Counted from the stretch's first letter, positions 23,738-37,600 are shown. The stretch is DNA of 64,000 nucleotides from Pempheris klunzingeri (GCF_042242105.1 NC_092012.1:27329978-27393977); one strand, 5' to 3'. The notes: generated by a model from the letters alone, not told the origin. A program made the numbers and translations.

Positions 23738-23987
23738 CATTGTCAGTAAGAACTGAGCTTCCAGTGTTATCATAGCAATTGGCTCTATTGGTTGATTGTA
23801 TAATATTATTAGTTCACTCACAGGTCACTTAGTTAGTTCAAATATAGGTTATACAGTTTATTATAATGTTAGTCATACAGTTATTAGTGCTAATTCAAGT
23901 CCAGTGTTCTGTAATTAGTTTTACATATAGTGCTGTTAGTACAAACTTAAGGCACACAGTATTGTATGATTGGGCCCTTTATAAGTA
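23738..23987. other. Spacer between Tc1 and LINE relic
   Basis: AT-rich sequence with no recognised feature. The first bases may be the displaced start of the LTR-like stretch at 20,456-21,195. Confidence 0.3.
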
Positions 23988-24773
23988 GTGATTAAAAGTA
24001 GTATTAAATTCCCCGCAAAGTACTACTTTAACTCTGCCAGGTGCAGTAAACATATGGCCGTTGGTAGCCGTTTTGGCTACAGGAGTGATCAGCTGATCAC
24101 TCTGAAACCTGCTGGCATCTTGACCACAAGATCTTCACAAATTTCAGAAGAATTGTGGAGGAAAACACACCGAGGTTGCAGAGGAAAGAAGAACCAGTGG
24201 AGGAGAGAAACTAGAAGGAGACAACGGAGGCGTATGGAGGAAAAGAAATATAAACCCTGTCTCCCCATCTTTACTATGGGCAACGTGAGATCGCTGGTAA
24301 ACAAGATGGAGGAGCTAACACCGTTAGCCAGGAGTCGGATGGAGTACCGGGAGTGTAGTCTGGTGTGCTTTTTGGAGACATGGCTGCATCAGGACATTCC
24401 CGACGAGGGGAAGGAGGAGGAAGGAGGGGGGCTTGCCGTTCTGGTGAACAACAGGTGGTGCAGTCCTGCTAAGGAGCGCATCTGCAGCCCGGACATTGAA
24501 CTGTTAGCTGTTGGTCTTCGTCCACGTTGCCTGCCACGGGAGTTTTCACATGTTGTCATGGTGACTGTTTACATTCCTCTTTCTGCCAACCCAACTTCGG
24601 CGTGTGACGTCATCCACTCCGCCACAGCCCGGGCACAGACTCTACACCTGAGTGCACTCACTGCTATCTCTATCTTCAACCATGTCACCGTGGCAAAGGC
24701 ACTGCCCAACTTCATCCAGTACGTGAACTGTTTCACCAGAGAGGAGAGGATCCTGGACTCTGGACTCACCTGA
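23988..24773 (+). pseudogene. L2-type LINE fragment: endonuclease domain
   Basis: An open frame encodes part of the apurinic/apyrimidinic endonuclease of a non-LTR retrotransposon (TMGNVRSLVNKMEELTPLAR, FLETWLHQDIPD, GGGLAVLVNNRWCSP, SPDIELLAVGLRP). The expected residues between QDIPD and GGGLAV are missing, and after about codon 255 the reverse transcriptase is absent. The frame is therefore a relic, not a host gene, despite its 261-codon length. The LINE tail is found 400 bp further on (25,199-25,245). Confidence 0.8.
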
Positions 24774-24775
24774 TT

Positions 24776-25198
24776 ATTATTATTATTGTTATTATTATTA
24801 TAATTATATAATACAGCTCCTCACTCTGAGTGTACATGTTGTTATATATTATTATTATTAGTAGTAGTAGTGGTATTATTTGTATTATTATTATTATAAT
24901 ATAGTACAGCTCCTCACTCTGAGTGTACATGTTGTTATATGTTATTATTATTATTAGTAGTAGTGGTATCATTTGTATTATTATTATTATAATATAGTAC
25001 AGCTCCTCACTCTGAGTGTACATGTTGTTATATGTTATTGTTGGTAGTAGTAGTAGTGGTAGTAGTATTATTAGTATTATATAATACATCTCCTCACTCT
25101 GAATGTACATGTTGTTGTATATTATTATTATTAGTAGTGGTATTATTTGTATCATTACTTTATTCTTATTCTTTTGGAGCTGTGTGTAACAAAAAGCT
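24776..25198. repeat. Minisatellite of about 83-93 bp units plus ATT-rich microsatellite
   Basis: The phrase CTCCTCACTCTGAGTGTACA occurs in four spaced units beginning near 24,824, 24,907, 25,000 and 25,087 (the last with one change). Variable runs of ATT and AGT separate them. It sits where the 3' UTR of the LINE should be, so it is probably a LINE 3' UTR segment that expanded in tandem. Confidence 0.85.
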
Positions 25199-25245
25199 AT
25201 TTCCCCCTGGGGATTATTAAAGTAATTCTGATTCTGATTCTGATT
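25199..25245 (+). repeat. LINE 3' terminus with GATTCT tail
   Basis: TTTCCCCCTGGGGATTATTA followed by repeated ATTCTG is the typical end of fish L2-type LINEs. It marks the 3' end of the relic that starts at 23,988. Confidence 0.75.
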
Positions 25246-25316
25246 AAAAGTCCTCTGTATACAGATTTGTAACACTGACAACTGGTCAAGGCACACAAAA
25301 GCTTCTTTGTACTTAA

Positions 25317-25816
25317 CCCTTTCATGCATGAATTATGATAACCTCAGTCAGTTTTTTAAATTTTTTTTAATGTTTTTATTCATCTTTAGGTGTGAAAATC
25401 AACCCAAATTTTATAAAGATATTTTTACATGTCCAGTAGTTGAAATGTAGCTAGTGATGCATGATGTACAATTCAGTGGACATGTGATTAATCATAATTT
25501 CCTCCCAATATAAAATCAATACTTGGAAAATTTTGCAATTGCATGACTCCTTAGATGTTACGTGATGTCACCATATTTTTCTTTCCTGCAAGGGTTTCTT
25601 TTTATAGTAGGTTTGAACAGAAGAAAATGAGCAGCTTAGTGTTTCTGGCTGTTTTGCGGCTGTCACTCTTGTTTTTTCACTTGCAATGGCTATGAGATGA
25701 TGCAGTAGCATCCACTGTAGTGGCTGATGTGCAACTATGCCATCAAAACTCATGCACATACAAGAAAACAGCTTTTGAATAGCTGTACACTGTAGTGACC
25801 TCTATGCATGAAAGGG
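25317..25816. mobile_element. piggyBac-type MITE, 500 bp
   Basis: Terminal inverted repeats start CCCTTTCATGCAT at both ends and each is directly flanked by TTAA (25,313-25,316 and 25,817-25,820), the piggyBac target. There is no open frame of transposase type. Confidence 0.82.
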
Positions 25817-25820
25817 TTAA

Positions 25821-28800
25821 CAGATTTGGTGTGTCTTGTTAAGGTGTCACCCAAAGTTACAGGCAGCAATCACCCACATCTAGGATATATGATGACATGC
25901 AGGAGCAAAAACACTAATCCAGGCCATCATCTCTCTCACTGCTAGAGAAAAAACACTTGCTCTAAATGACCAAGTTTTTGAGTTATATTGTACTTTGGTG
26001 GTATAGTGTGCACATAATTAAATACCAAAGCAGTGAAATGCAGGATTTTTAAATATATAGAGGCAGTACACCTCCTTTATTTGCTGTTAGTTCAAACAAA
26101 AACGACAGACAAATTGGTTATACATGCATATACACTCAGGCATGTTGTGAAATGTGCTTTGACATACATTTGAATAGATATCAGCATATCACAACTTCTA
26201 GTGTTTTATTGATGCTGTAAATGCAACACAGAAAAGGACAAGGAGGGTTTCACACGTCATCTGGTTATAGGAGATAAAACTCCTATGGCTCTGTGGCAGC
26301 ACATGATCTATCACTGAATATCAATAGACACACCGCAGTAACAGCATTAACATTTAGAGGAAATAAAATGTGCAGTTGTTGCTCAAAAGAGGAAGTCACA
26401 TCCCAGAAAGAAGTCACAACTTTAGAGATGAAATGTCTTTTTGGGCTGTATTAGAAGATGTTTCCCAGGCATCCATCAAGAAATAGTCCATGACGATGAT
26501 GGTTCTCACTGACTCCAGTTGATAGATCAGTGGTCATACTTAGAAATGCACTGTTATGAAAATAAAGAACATTTTAAACATTTTGACCAAAAAGTGATCC
26601 TCACTGAAAATTACAAATTGAGGGAGAGGACTTAAATTTAGGGTAGTTCAATATATTTACAGCAGGGGGCGGGTGTGGGGGCTGACACGTTGGTGAATGT
26701 AGACTGCACATTTCATTCCATTTTCTTTTCTTGAAAGTGCTATCCAGTTACTCCCCAATGTGCGTTTGCAGTTTGATGGAAAGAAAACAACATATTATTC
26801 GGTCTTTGTGCTTGAACAGTTGTAGTTTTGATAAAATCTTATATGACTTTTGCAGTTAATATAAGGCATAATATATAATATAGAAACAGAGCTGCATGGC
26901 CTGCTTTGAATCCCTGAAGCAGCTGGGAGAATATCAGGCAGTGACTGTCATTGTTGCTGTGGTACCATTGAACAAGACGCTAGCGCTGCTTTTTTAGAGA
27001 CGTCAAAAAGTTGAAAATTCCTACTGTAGCAAAAACGACCTTTAAATTCTCACATTGCTATTATTGTAATTTTCAAGGTGTTATATGAGCATGGTGAAAA
27101 TGCACTTAATTGTACCACTACACATGACCTTAAACATTCAATTTCATTTTTAACAATCTTAAATCTAATTAAATGATTAAACATACATGGACATTTTCAT
27201 TTCATTTACACTTGCTGAGCATCTTAAAGGATAACATGTATTTTTAAACCTGAGCCCTATTTTTGTTTTTTACATAATTTTGGTCCTTGTTAAATTAGGG
27301 TCCATGTTTAAAAGCAGAGGAGTCATCCTTTCATGATGTGTAAAACTGTGAAGGGCTTTTCTGATTTCATTCAGTGAGACACAAAACATTTACTTCTGGG
27401 CTGTTAAAACTTGCATGAGCCAAAATTTCCAATCAGTGGCTCAAAGGTGAGGAATGAAGAAACTATTGACATCAGGAAATCGCCCCACTTTGTTGATGGT
27501 CCAAAAGACACCAAATGAACAAGGCATTTAAAGAGAAAATACTGGAGTCTGTTGGGTCTATTGGGAGCTTGCTAGCAGTAACCTGCATTAACTGATTTTT
27601 ATGTATGACAAGAGCTGAAAACACAACAATGACAGGTGATATGGTGAGAACGTGTTTGCAAACAATTGCTGCAGTATTTCAAGCTTATCTACATATTACA
27701 GCAGCAAATCATGTAAAAATATTATATTACATTAAGCATCAGCTGCTTGAGCTCAAAGCACAGTAAGTACTGGACTTGGTGTCCAGAAACATTCAAAATG
27801 TTAAATACTTATGTAACTGTGTGTCATATGTGTACATTATTCTCTGCTAACACGTTTGCCATTACTATTTTATATTCAATTCAATTCAATTCAATTTTAT
27901 TTGTATAGCCCAATATCACAACAGAGTGTCTCATAGTGCTTTACAAAGTTCACTGAAATAAACATGTGGTAACAGCTTGTCACTGTTGTGTTTTCGGTTA
28001 ATGCAAGACACACAGACTGGTACACAGGATGGACAATAAGTATCTACAGTGAGATGGGGCATGACAACAATTTGTTTTTACACTGTAAATCTTGCCAATT
28101 GCAGCTTTAAGAATTCCAGTTCATTGGAATGAATAAAATGTGCTGTATATTCCAGGAATAATGGCACTGAGTGCTGTTAGGCAGTTTGTTCATACATGTA
28201 ACAAAGAGCAATATATTGCTCAAACAAGAGAAGCAATAGGCCGGCTGAAAAGGAAGGCCTTCCAAAACCTCTCTGTTCATCCCAACAACCAAAGTACGTG
28301 TTGCATATTCAAAAAAAGTACATCAATACGCTCCTGCATTTCTATAGATTTGTGCAAAAAAGGAAAAAAAAAAAGGCATGTCTGAGCTTTCCACATTGTT
28401 GGCAGGAAGGAGGATCTCCTTGGGTGTTAAGATACCAGGAGGAAACTCAGAGGGACCATTTGGACGGATTTAAAGAGACTGTCTTCAATAAGCTGCATTC
28501 AGGTCCTGTGGGAGAGTTGGCAAGCATGAACTCACTGCTTGAAAATAGGATTCACATGAGTTTTGGCACTGCTTTCTAAGATGTCCTGAATGATCTCAAC
28601 ATGGATACCCCCCCCCCAGTCAATTGAAGATAATGGCTTGTTCCTTACAAATACATCCAACAAATAATGTTTCTTATGAGTATTTTCAAACTACTTGCTG
28701 GTTGTTTGGTGAATGGCAGGTAATGCAATGTGCGGCAGTAGACTGTAAGATATTAATATGAGAAAAGTCTTACAAAGAGGCAAACAACCCGTCTCTAATG

Positions 28801-28997
28801 GAATGTGTCAAAGATAAGCTTTTTAACTGTCAAGTGAATCCTGCAGAAATTCCAAAACAACGTGATTGCAGCAAGAGCTTTACTGATTAGTGCTAATGGC
28901 AAACTGTTTAACCGTTACCAGCTTATTTACAATTTGTATGAAGGTGTGTGCTTGCTGCCTTTTGTGCTTGTTCTCTCAGATGCTAGCAGCTAGCAGG
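25821..28997. other. Intergenic stretch between the MITE and the ano1 stop codon
   Basis: Mostly AT-rich DNA without a supportable exon. It should contain the ano1 3' UTR at its right end, but no convincing poly(A) signal was found close to the stop. The frame at 28,140-28,385 resembles nothing known. A run of nine C occurs near 28,609. Confidence 0.35.
27874..27960 (-). repeat. Fragment of a dispersed repeat tail (ATTGA)n
   Basis: TTCAATTCAATTCAATTTTA and the following 'tttgtatagcccaatatcac' are the inverse of the common fish tail ending in 'ggcgctatacaaataaaattgaattg'. It is related in layout to the copies near 33,926 and 36,774. Confidence 0.6.
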
Positions 28998-29240
28998 TCA
29001 ACTGCAGTTTGCGTGTAAGATGGGCCGCGAGCGGGGCTGTGACAGGCTCTGATTGGTTGATGGGGGGGAGGTGCAGTTGTCCTGGTTGTGGTTGTCCCTT
29101 GCTGCAAGCCTTTTGCCCTGCTCCTCCTTCATGAAGAGCTCTACCATGAGGATCTTCTCCTTATGCATCTGGAGGCTGATGTCCTTGGGGATGTCTGGGA
29201 TCAGCCAGTCCACAAAGTCACTCATGAGCATCACTACGTT
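28998..29240 (-). CDS. ano1: ano1 last exon
   Basis: Encodes [20 protein letters not shown] (end of TM10) and the cytosolic C-terminus, which is rich in N, S and P and ends in a TGA at 28,998-29,000. 243 bp, entered in phase 0. Confidence 0.95.
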   Translation of the reverse strand, partial: NVVMLMSDFVDWLIPDIPKDISLQMHKEKILMVELFMKEEQGKRLAARDNHNQDNCTSPPSTNQSLSQPRSRPILHANCS

Positions 29241-31628
29241 CTGCATAGGATGGAGGGAACAGAAAGGAACATCTCATTGAAGTGTAGGACCACAGTTTTT
29301 CATGCCTAATGACATTAAAGCAGGACTATGTACCTTATGCTGGACAGTGGCCAGTGTAGCCATACTATGGTGCGTTTACACCTAGTTTTACTTTTGTGAT
29401 AAAAATATTCATTTATGAAATTCTGAAACGTAGTTTAACAGTAGCAGAAGAGTCCTAAATCAACAAACTTACTCATTAACAACATCTAAAGTTTCCTGAC
29501 ATTAGCCATCATAAGCTAGTGGTCATACCAGACCAAGGCTGTAGCTTTAAACCTCCTCCACCTGATTGTTAAATTTAACTGATTAATGAATAATGAAGTG
29601 TTATTTAGTATGAATTCAAAATCATTTGAAAGGGGAGGTGCTTTTTCTTTCAAAGAGTAAACAGTCAAACTTAAAAACATATAGGAGAGCAGATCAGGTA
29701 GCTAATGTTATCAAGTCCACTGCATTTGCGTCAGACCGAAAAATATATCACCATTAAAATTGGCTATTTATGAATAACTTTAGACTTGATCATGACCAAG
29801 ATGTTTTTCCTGTTTTAAACTAGATATGCAACTGAACTTCAAAAATATAGAAGTCATGAATGGACTTTGTTATGTGTGGTTTTTTTTTCATATTTATGAA
29901 TAATAGAGACTCAGGAATTTATTTGATTAACTTCAATTATATATATAGTAAATCAAAGTTATGACTTTAATTCCACATTTTTTATCTTATACAAACAAAA
30001 CTCAATTCTAGTCAAGGCACTGATGTACAAAATCAGAATTTTATTTCAGTATTAATTTTTGTATCTCACTAGTGTCACATTCTTTTTTTAATAGTATTTT
30101 AATACTACTGTTGATTATTGTTGATTAGACTCCCTTGTTCTATTTATTAAAACTAATTGTGATCACACACATACTTAACAGTTTACAGTGTGAAAATTAA
30201 ATCTATAAAGGTGAGTTTTCAGTCCAAAAACATGTCTTCATTACATTCTCACTCAATCTATTACCTCATATTTCCCTTTGCACCCAGAAATTCATCAAAT
30301 ATGAATAACTTGTTTACATATTTGCCTGCTGCATACATACATACAGTATGAACAGTATATGCTTTGATATTAATATCTGTGTGTTGTTGCAAACCTGAAA
30401 GACAATGACAAAGGCAAGACGGGCAGCCAGAATAGCCCAGAACTCCTTAGAGAGTTCATATGGTGTGCTGGACCATGGAGGCTCTCTGTAGTCCTTATAC
30501 CTGGACACAGGGAGACAAAGAGTCTGGACATACGATTCATTTGGAAACATTTAAAAGATATTACTTGATGCTACAGATGTCCATTTAATCCCTATAAAAA
30601 CCATCAATATCACAAATAGTAAAAAACAGAGATGGTCAATTTGAAATGTATCAATTGTTGTTTCAACACATCAGCAAAGTGAACTCCAAAATCAAGTAAG
30701 GTGAAACTTTACCTGCAGGTTTCTACCGTGTAGCCCAGATGCATTGGCTGCAGAGGGTCTGTGCCTGGCTGGAAGTCACTGACGTTGAAGTAAGACAGAG
30801 TATGATTGACGAAGCCGTGCATGGTGCCGTCAGGGCTGTACATGTACAGGTAGACCAGCCGCGGAATGAAATCAGAGGTGAAGGAGATTACGAAGGCCTG
30901 AGGGACAGACAACCGTGTAACCGCTTACTGTCTTCATGAATCATCATGTAAACCATGAAGAACGTTCAGTTTCCAGCATTAGAAAATGTTAGAGTACTGT
31001 ACTGCTTTGAAGGGAAACTGGACACAGTGAGACTTACATTAACGATGACTGCTACCTTACTGAGGCCTCTTAGAAGGTTGTACCAAATACCTGCAGACGG
31101 ACAAAAGAACCGTCATTACGGTGAAAACGGCAGTATAAACATGTGAACACTTGTATGGGGTTAGCAGCTACCACTAGATGGCACAAGCCCACTGCATTAC
31201 ATGTGGGTTGTTAGGTTCTGGCTCCAGGCAGCCATCTGTGTCAGCTTATTTCAAACCTTAAGCCCAGTGCCAGGCATGATCTTTGATTCTTTTGATTATC
31301 ATAATAAAGTGATAGTTTATATCTACTTCAGTTTTATCATTCTCTAATTCAAGCATTCATCTCCTCCAACACTGATTATAGGAACTCCTTAAAGATTTGA
31401 AGACAAGTTATCTATCCCCATTTTGTCTCTTTGCATCAGATTCCAGTTAATTTTACAAGATTTTTATTATTTACAAAACATGAAGCAGCAGCTGAACAGG
31501 ATGGAGTGTTCAGTTGAGTAAGGCAGCATCGTGTACAGTGCAGAAAATAAATACAAACTAATGCAAAGTAGCTCAGGCAGTTAAACCATGACAGCATAAA
31601 ATTAAAGTACATGATAAATCCAGAAGGG

Positions 31629-31684
<56 letters not shown>

Positions 31685-34600
31685 TGGACTTCATGGTCTG
31701 ACTCTACTTAGTGAGCTGTTATGCTCACATATAACCAGCAAATTCCTCAGATCCTGCAACAGAGCCTGTGATTTAAAACTGAAGGAAACTGCGCAGTTCC
31801 CCCAAAACTCAAGGAAAGGTTCTTTGTTGAAATTTGACTTGTTACCTCAATGACTTTTGTGCTCAAACTCCTTTTTGTAAATTTGAATTTCTGAATCAAT
31901 TGGTCTTTAAATTGAATGTCCTCAAAGGGATCGTTAAAGTAATTCTACTTCTTTTTCTTCAAATTCTTTCAGTTCTTGTTCAAACTTTGTATTTTACCAG
32001 TAATGTTTGCTATATTAATGTTTGCATTTATGTTTGCTTTTAAATGTGCTGTACAAATAAAGGTCATTATTAGTATTGTGATTTCCTATATACTGTATAT
32101 ATCTAGTATTCTGATGTGCAAGAATCAATGCATTCAAAGCCATTATGTTACGTTCACTAACAATATTCACAAGCCTGTATGAACATTGAAAATGTTTTTG
32201 GTTACTAGGGACATTTCTCCATAAAGGTGTTCTTCCTCAATACAATTCCAATGCACAGTAAGTGATCCACAGAATCCCCACACTTGTAAAAATGCTTTCT
32301 AAGCTTAAACCAAAGCTAATATGAGACTTCAACAATCTGACCATGTGAAATCATGTTGTTATCTTCCAAAGTTAATCTTTTTAGTACAATATTGCCTCTG
32401 CTTGCTATCCCAGACAGCTAGAGTGTATAGATAGCAACACAAACGGGCTACTGAAGCCTCATTATGTTCAGCTGAACTTAAAAGTGTATTCTTACGCAGA
32501 AGAAGGATTGAAGACCACCTCTTGTTAGGAAGGGATCATTATGTGCATTGTGGAAGACTTGTGTGAGTTTTTCTCTATTTAGTTTCAGTTGTCACCTTCA
32601 GTGTGTTCAGTACCACCTTCAGTGGACACCTACCAATGTCTTTGGCTTTGGCTGCAATTGGCCTGCGCACCTCCATAATAAACTTCTTGGCATCCAGGCG
32701 AATCTCAATAATGTTATTCAGAAGAGCGAAGAGCGGAGCCAGGGGGAAGGAGGCCACGAAGAGAGTCACCATCCCAAACTGGATGACTAAAGACGCAGAT
32801 GAGAGGTTAATGGATGAACACATAGAAACTGACTGTGGGCACTACAGTGCAGACTGTGATTCACCATGCTTGATGGTTTGATGGACATGTGACCAAAGCT
32901 ATTTGATCTAAAACATTTCTTTATGGTTCAGTTCCTTGGTCCAGTTTCTTTTCACACAGAAAAATCCCGGTGAGCCAAAATGCATCACTACAAACCACGA
33001 GAGAATGTTCACTCCGCTTATTCATCAGATGTGTCTGTGCAATGCCATTGTGTTTGATGGTTCATTATGCTGACATGCCAATAGCTTGAAAAATGTCCCA
33101 TTGGACCGACAGCCCATTTCTGCAACTGCCTGTTTCCCCAAAAACAAAAACAGACACCCACTCTTCCTGCAGAGAATACCCAGTCTCTATGCAGCTCAGT
33201 GCCTGCCAGCCCTGTACATGGTGCTGAATTGAAAGGGATTTTGCCCTTATAAGCTATCTTTTTAGCCTTATACCGAGCAACTTTACAATTTAATTTTTTT
33301 ACATGGAAAACTGTTCCAATTGTTTCCTTTTTCCAAATATCTAATGTCTGCCACAAACTTGCTATCTTCCCCGGAGCCTTTCTGTGCTTTCTCATCTCTC
33401 AGGTTCCTGTGGATCCTGGTCCTGGTCCTGCTGATGTGGTTCTCTGCTTCATGAATCACTGCTGCGGATCGTCGGCCACTCGTCATGTTTTTTAATAATA
33501 TCATACTGCTAATCTTTTAGTCACACTCCTATTGTTAGTGCTGTTAGTGCGTTTCAATAATATCATACTGCTAATATTTTAGTCACACTCCTGTCACCAC
33601 TGCTATAGTCATTGCTTGTATGTTGGTTGCTGTTTGTGTGTGTCTCTCTCTCTCCCTCTCTCTCTGTCCAACCTCCACCCAATGCGGATCCTGACAGAAG
33701 CCGCCCACATTGAGCCTGGGTCTGTTCGAGGTTTCTTCCCGTTAAAGGGGAGTATAATATCTGATGCTTGCTCACGTGGGAATTCTTGAATCCTTAATTT
33801 TGAATTCCTGAATCGTTGGGTCTCTCTCTAATTAAAGATTTTGGTCTAGACCTGCTCTTTATGTAAAGCGTCTTGAGATGTTGTGAATTGGCGCTATATA
33901 AATAAAGATTGATTGATTGATTGATTACTTTAATCCAAATCACAATGATCCCCTAAACCTAACCAAGCCGTTCTTGTGCCTGGCCCTTACCAAACCATTA
34001 CTATGTTTTGTGTCAGCAGTGCAGAACTAAGGACAGAAGTATCTCCTTGCTACTCTGGATTGGACATCTATTGACTCGTGTGACTGGGGCACACACCAAC
34101 TAAAGTAAAACTCAGTCTAACAACTGCAGTGAATGTGTGTATTTTCTGAGCAATGGGCCTTCAGAGCAATGGGCACTTATTTTCAGGATAACAGGCTGAA
34201 AGAAGCTTTGATGAAGGCACACAATAAGTTAAGCCAAAAGTCTAAATGACTTTCAAATGATCTGTAAAATGACCTGTAGACTCACTCATCTCCATGTACT
34301 CGGGGCTGAGCCCAACAAAAGGACCCAGGAGATGGTCTTTCTCATAGCGCTTTAGGGTGTCGTTTAGTTCCTCCTCTTGCTTTGAGTCAAAGTCTGACTT
34401 TCTCCTCCGGAGCAGTTTCTTCAGCTTCCTGTACAAACAAACAGCCAATGATGAAAACAACACACAAAAGCCAGGAGAAACATAAACATTTTTGGGGGTT
34501 TTCCGTTACATAAATGAAGGAATTTCCATCGTAAGTTGATGCAAAAAGGCAGAAATTGGTGCTTAACAATTCACCAGAATGCAAAAGAAATCTTAACATT

Positions 34601-37600
34601 CAGTACAAAACAGGGAGTTCTGATTAAGATCCATCTAAATGGCATAAAACACATCTTTGGAAAGTTGTGAGAACCTAAAATGGCATATAACATCAACTTG
34701 GTCTTCTCATTATTACTCTTAGATAAGCTCTCCTTTTTCCTGTTTCTTAGGCTAACATACTTTTACAAGTATAATTAAGTAGAATTTGACTGGAATATTA
34801 TCCTTCAAGGTGCTTTGTAGGTTTTGATCACTAGAGATTTTATGAAGCAATGTTGGAAAAGGGGGTCACAGTTTGTTTGAAACTCTACTAGCAGTAGTTC
34901 TGCACTTTGTGCTGCTGTTGAATTGTATTGTATTATAATAAAAGGTCTTTCTGTTATTTGGCCGACCCTCATTGATTTGAATGGAGTGGACAAAATAATA
35001 GAAAAACCTGTCATATGGTACAATTATTACAGAGAAAATTACCGGCTGTCCGGTTCAGCCAGGTGATCATTCAAAAACCTGTCTGGTTTTCAGACACACT
35101 TACCTGGAAACCAGACAGGTTTTTGAATGAAGGTGGTTTGCATGATTTGGTCTGTGGCTCGCTGAACCCATTTACTATGATTGTGCTGAACTGAGGTTAT
35201 AAGCTTGTGTATGTGGCTGTTCAGTTAGTGTCATGGGAAACATGCATGTTGCACACTGAGTGTTCCGTACTCACGGTATGCCAATCTCAAACAAATTGTT
35301 CTGGATGAGCTGCTTGCCCAACATGGTGATGCACAACTGGATGCACAGCTCCATGAGGCAGCCTGCATGGGCACACTGAAGGGAGAGACAGGGAGTGAGA
35401 CAGTGACAGGAAATCCAACTTTGGCAGAAGAAGTTGAAGGGAATGGAGTTTAAAGAGTTGACAGAGATGAGAGGAACGTGAAGTAAAAATATGTGCAAGC
35501 AAAGGAAATAGACACCACAGCCACTTTATATAAGAATGCATAGAAACAATCCATGTTAAGTCCCACAGAGATTAAAATCATATTACAAACCATTGTGGTA
35601 GCCAGAAATTATATCACCAAACACCATTAGTGTGTGTGTGTGTAGTGTACTACATAATTAAAATGAAAAAAATCATTCTTTATACTTAATGCTTGGACAT
35701 TCAAAATAAGAAATCAATGAAAATGAAAGATTACAACAATCAGTAAAACTTTACTAACAGCTGAGCAACTGAGATGGAAGAATCAGAACACTTTCTCATC
35801 TGAAAAAAGCAAAACGTCCACCTGGCCCGTCTAAGCAGGATTTTAGAAAGCCTGGAATTTTTTTCATCTGTCCAAGGGCGTAAGTGTCATTTTAACATTC
35901 AATAGATATATCTATACATATCTATTGAATCTAGAGCATCTGAATTAAGATTAACAATGCATCTAGATGATCTATGAATAAATTCAGTAATGTAAGTGAT
36001 ATGGTAGCATCATGGTAAGAGTAAAAGTTTTTCTTAGAATCAAGGAGGAAATAATTAAAACTGATGGCCTTAACGGTAGCCTATATCATTGTGGTGCTCT
36101 CAAGGACACTTTCATGTTTTTATGTTGAGAAATGTTAAAAAGAAACAGTGAGGAAAAGCGGGCTGTCTTCATCTCCATTGAAGTGGTTGTCGTCCATTAA
36201 AAACTGACTAAAACATTATTTAGGATAGAGGGAGACGGAAAGTAAAATGGATTGTCATAGCATTAAACTCGTCGTATTGTTGACATAAATAACACGTATT
36301 TGAGTTTTGTGTAAAATCCACAATGACTGACATGGACCCTCTGGACTGTCCATAGATTAATGAGAACTGATAAAATAAAGAGATGAAAAAAAGATAAAAT
36401 CTCATGATTAAATGTTGATACATGTTGAGTAATGTTATAGTTAAAAGAAATATAAAATGACAACTTCTCTCTCTCTCTATCTCTGTCCAACCTCCACCCA
36501 ACAAGGACCCCAACAGAAAGCCACCCACCTCTGAGCCTGGTTCTGTTCGAGGTTTCTTCCTGTTAAAGGAGAGTTCTTCCTGCCACTGTCGCCTAATATA
36601 ATATCTGGTGCTGTTCATGTGGGGATTCTTGAATCCTTAATTTTGAATTCCTGAATCGTTGGGTCTCTCTCTTAATGAAAGAGTTTGGTCTAGACCTGCT
36701 CTTTGTGGAAAGAGTCTTGAAATAATGCTGTTATGAATTGGCGTTATAAAAATAAAGATTGATTGATTGATTGAACTTCTGTGCTTCCAAGTCCTACAGA
36801 AGTCCTAAAGAAAATATGTAATATAATTGTGTCCAATGTGAATTACCTCTTCCATTCTGTACGATCCAAGAACATACAAGTAGTTCCCGGGCCGCCCAAC
36901 AAGTCTGTAAACCAAACACAGGCATCACATGTTCACATATGAGATGAGGAAAGCAGGTCATATTATATAATATACAGAGCAAACACACATACAAACAAAC
37001 ATTGTGGTACAGTATTTTGGATGAAAGTGTGAGAGCCCTAACAGATGCAAGTATGTGAATCCTACAGAGGTTTGATTCAGATGTTTAAACATAAAGAATG
37101 AAGAAAAAAGTCTTTGTTTTACCTTCCCCTGAAAAAAGCCAAATAGACAATGGGTGTGAAGGCATTGACAAACTTCAAGATAAAAGTCTTGAAGATGAGG
37201 CGCTCTTCAAAGCTCTTGTCTGTCTTTGGAACCTCTGAAAAAGAGAAAACAATCAACTTGTCTCACATACACATACATGAATTGTGTTAATTTTGTAATT
37301 ATTTTCAAATATTTAACACGTTAAAAAATTGACACAATTAACTGTGTTAATTGCATCTGGGTATTTCTATACAACATCAGTTCCACCATCCTCTTTCCAT
37401 CGTGCCATCTAAAACTTATTTGTTCTAAGGGGTTGGATGGAGGGTAAAACTGGCTTGGTGGATCCCAAAACACACCACAGTAGCTTCACCTACTGCCATG
37501 GTTTCAAGACAGATTTTGTAATTGCTGCAACTTTTATACAGCAACCCTGAGAGAGGGGCAACAATGCCCATGAAAGTCCATCCATTTTCTTCCATTTATC

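Noticed and set aside
23988-24773. Long open frame as a host gene
   Set aside because: Its motifs are those of a LINE endonuclease, it lacks the rest of the element, and a LINE tail follows.
24776-25198. Regularly spaced repeats as a CRISPR-like array
   Set aside because: Eukaryotic context; the spacers are simple ATT/AGT runs and the units correspond to LINE 3' UTR sequence.
24766-25329. - strand open frame rich in I, Y and N
   Set aside because: Translation of the ATT-rich minisatellite; no protein family.
28140-28385. Possible extra exon near the ano1 3' end
   Set aside because: No splice-site support or similarity, and its strand is opposite to ano1.
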